From: Levilactobacillus suantsaiihabitans
Lineage (GTDB): Bacteria > Bacillota > Bacilli > Lactobacillales > Lactobacillaceae
DNA length: 64,000 bases
NCBI RefSeq assembly: GCF_004745505.1
Contig: NZ_RKLX01000005.1
Span: 62,001-126,000, forward strand
Direction of reading: 5' to 3'
The notes under the pieces were generated by a model. The model was not told the DNA's origin. It saw only the letters and a program-made list of their open reading frames with translations, and made no database searches. The translations under genes were made by a program, and so were the position numbers. Below, one piece after another: positions 63,062 through 64,000 of the stretch (its first letter is position 1; every line of letters begins with the position of its first letter).

Positions 63062-63637
63062 ATGCAAGACAGCAAGCGCAAAATTTTCGAATCATTAATA
63101 ATTGATACAGATGGTAACCGGTATGTAGGTGTCAAAACTCTCATGCAGTATTTTCATGAATCTAGGGCATCGGCCTATCGAAGAATAAATCGTGACTTCA
63201 AGAACACAGAAGCTATTTTTCATAACTCATTTAATGAATCCATTAGAGTACCCGGTCAACGAGCTACGACTTCTGGAATTACCTTAAACGGATTTAAAAC
63301 TTATGTAGGAACGCTTGAACAACTCGAACATGAAGATGAAAAATATGCCGTTGACTTGCAAGAGGCCAAAAACCATTTAAATAAAGAGGCCACCGAAAAA
63401 GGTAAATCAGCTTCAGCGGATTTTCTCCTCGGTACTCTTCACTCTTTGGATTTGTCGGCAGGACAACAGATTGCTGACCTGCAAGCAACCGTTGATAGCG
63501 CCGCAATAGTAAAGGTAACTAATCCATTTTATGGTACGTACACTTTCATGCCCGGTAATACTTACGACGAGTTCCTTCTATGGCTCAAAGAAAAAAATCA
63601 ATCAAAAAACTCAAAACCAAAAATAGAGCATAAATAA
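63062..63637 (+). CDS. Putative regulator of the mobile element
   Basis: A 191-residue protein with a strong TAGGAGG site. The N-terminus (RYVGVKTLMQYFHESRASAY followed by RRINRDFKN) can form a helix-turn-helix. The middle is helical and charged, and the C-terminus is Lys-rich. It is transcribed away from the transfer operon from overlapping promoters, the usual arrangement for an element's control gene. No family recognised. Confidence 0.6.
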   Translation: MQDSKRKIFESLIIDTDGNRYVGVKTLMQYFHESRASAYRRINRDFKNTEAIFHNSFNESIRVPGQRATTSGITLNGFKTYVGTLEQLEHEDEKYAVDLQEAKNHLNKEATEKGKSASADFLLGTLHSLDLSAGQQIADLQATVDSAAIVKVTNPFYGTYTFMPGNTYDEFLLWLKEKNQSKNSKPKIEHK

Positions 63638-63788
63638 CAACGGTGGCGGTACGTCTGGTTCCAACGGTACGGCTGGCTTAGGCTCAACCGGTGGCACGAC
63701 CGGTTCAACGGCGACGCCAGCTGCCAAGCACTCAGCTGCCCGGCCAACGTTTGCGACGACTGGTGGGAACAACAAGTGGTTTCATTAA
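63627..63788 (+). pseudogene. 3' fragment of a Gly/Thr-rich surface protein
   Basis: An open frame without start (bounded by TAG at 63624) encodes GGGTSGSNGTAGLGSTGGTT, then STATPAAKHSAARPTFATTG and NNKWFH before a stop. GC-rich codons contrast with the AT-rich gene it abuts. It looks like the tail of a secreted or wall-linked protein cut by the mobile element or by rearrangement at about 63636. A strong terminator follows. Confidence 0.6.
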
Positions 63789-63827
63789 GCGTTAGTTCGT
63801 GGCTAAGCGGTTAAGCGAACGGTAAAT

Positions 63828-63861
63828 AAAAGCCCCTCAACAGAAATGTTGAGGGGCTTTT
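63828..63861. terminator. Strong bidirectional terminator
   Basis: A perfect 15-bp stem, AAAAGCCCCTCAACA with its complement, loop GAAA. Confidence 0.9.
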
Positions 63862-63894
63862 AGGCGTTAGGTCATACCTAGTTAAATTTTGTGT

Positions 63895-64000
63895 TTACTT
63901 GGTGCCAAGGACGGCGGCGTTAGTCGCAACGGTGTTGTCATGAATTGCATGAGAGCCGATACCGATAACATTGTAAGCTGAATTAAGCAGGATGTCGCGG
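63895..64000 (-). CDS. C-terminal end of an unidentified protein (runs off window)
   Basis: The last 34 codons of a minus-strand gene, ending DNTVATNAAVLGTK. Preceding residues LLNSAYNVIGIGSHAIHDN are visible. GC-rich codon use fits a core gene. Too little is present to name it. Confidence 0.5.
   Translation of the reverse strand, partial: RDILLNSAYNVIGIGSHAIHDNTVATNAAVLGTK

Overview
The window looks like a chromosomal segment of a Lactobacillaceae species, possibly the Levilactobacillus group. The support is an araBDA operon with a GntR/LacI-type AraR, a three-gene GH51 arabinan set, a C69 dipeptidase, PepN, an AzlCD pair, PyrR-type attenuation, strong GGAGG ribosome sites, and GC-rich core genes next to AT-richer accessory genes. 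Genus placement is inference.

Layout. 1-11.5 kb: core and semi-core genes (AzlC/AzlD exporter, PyrP-type uracil permease with an attenuator leader, two GNAT acetyltransferases, MarR regulator, RluA-type pseudouridine synthase, DUF1003 protein, a GcvH-like protein lacking the lipoyl lysine, a hexapeptide acetyltransferase), separated by GC-rich structured intergenic repeats. 11.5-30.3 kb: an arabinose/arabino-oligosaccharide utilisation locus. It has araBDA and araR, an ABC importer (binding protein, two permeases, MsmK-type ATPase), a YesL/DUF624 protein, three GH51 arabinofuranosidases, one GH43 enzyme and a PucR-type regulator. Candidate AraR boxes and CcpA cre sites sit on promoters across the locus, so oligosaccharides are probably imported, trimmed inside the cell by the GH51/GH43 enzymes, and fed through AraA, AraB and AraD into the pentose phosphate pathway. 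30.3-40.8 kb: RecQ, an OhrR-like regulator with a flavin disulfide oxidoreductase, a voltage-gated-type K+ channel, PepD, PepN and a flavodoxin. 40.9-47.8 kb: a cluster of small secreted and membrane proteins, several of them paralogs sharing an R-G-T-W/Y motif just after the signal peptide, with an XRE repressor facing them. 48-53 kb: small regulators, an AbiEi-type antitoxin with a perfect 18-bp inverted-repeat operator but only a 32-codon stub where the toxin gene should be, an orphan zinc-binding lipoprotein with a Zur-like box, a frameshifted antitoxin, and a stand-alone reverse transcriptase of the Abi/UG (defence-associated) kind. 52.9-64 kb: an orphan 3' fragment of guaA, a TetR/ABC exporter module, a second guaA-end-like motif, and a small integrative mobilizable element (tyrosine integrase, DUF3173, HUH endonuclease/SF3 helicase Rep, FtsK/TcpA-like ATPase, membrane protein) whose right end abuts a beheaded surface-protein gene.

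The strongest unexplained signals are two families of intergenic repeats whose stems differ between copies yet keep pairing within each copy, the guaA-remnant island carrying the reverse transcriptase, and a roughly 200-bp three-hairpin region upstream of the CRESS-like rep gene that could be its replication or transfer origin. No tRNA, rRNA, CRISPR array or insertion-sequence transposase was seen.
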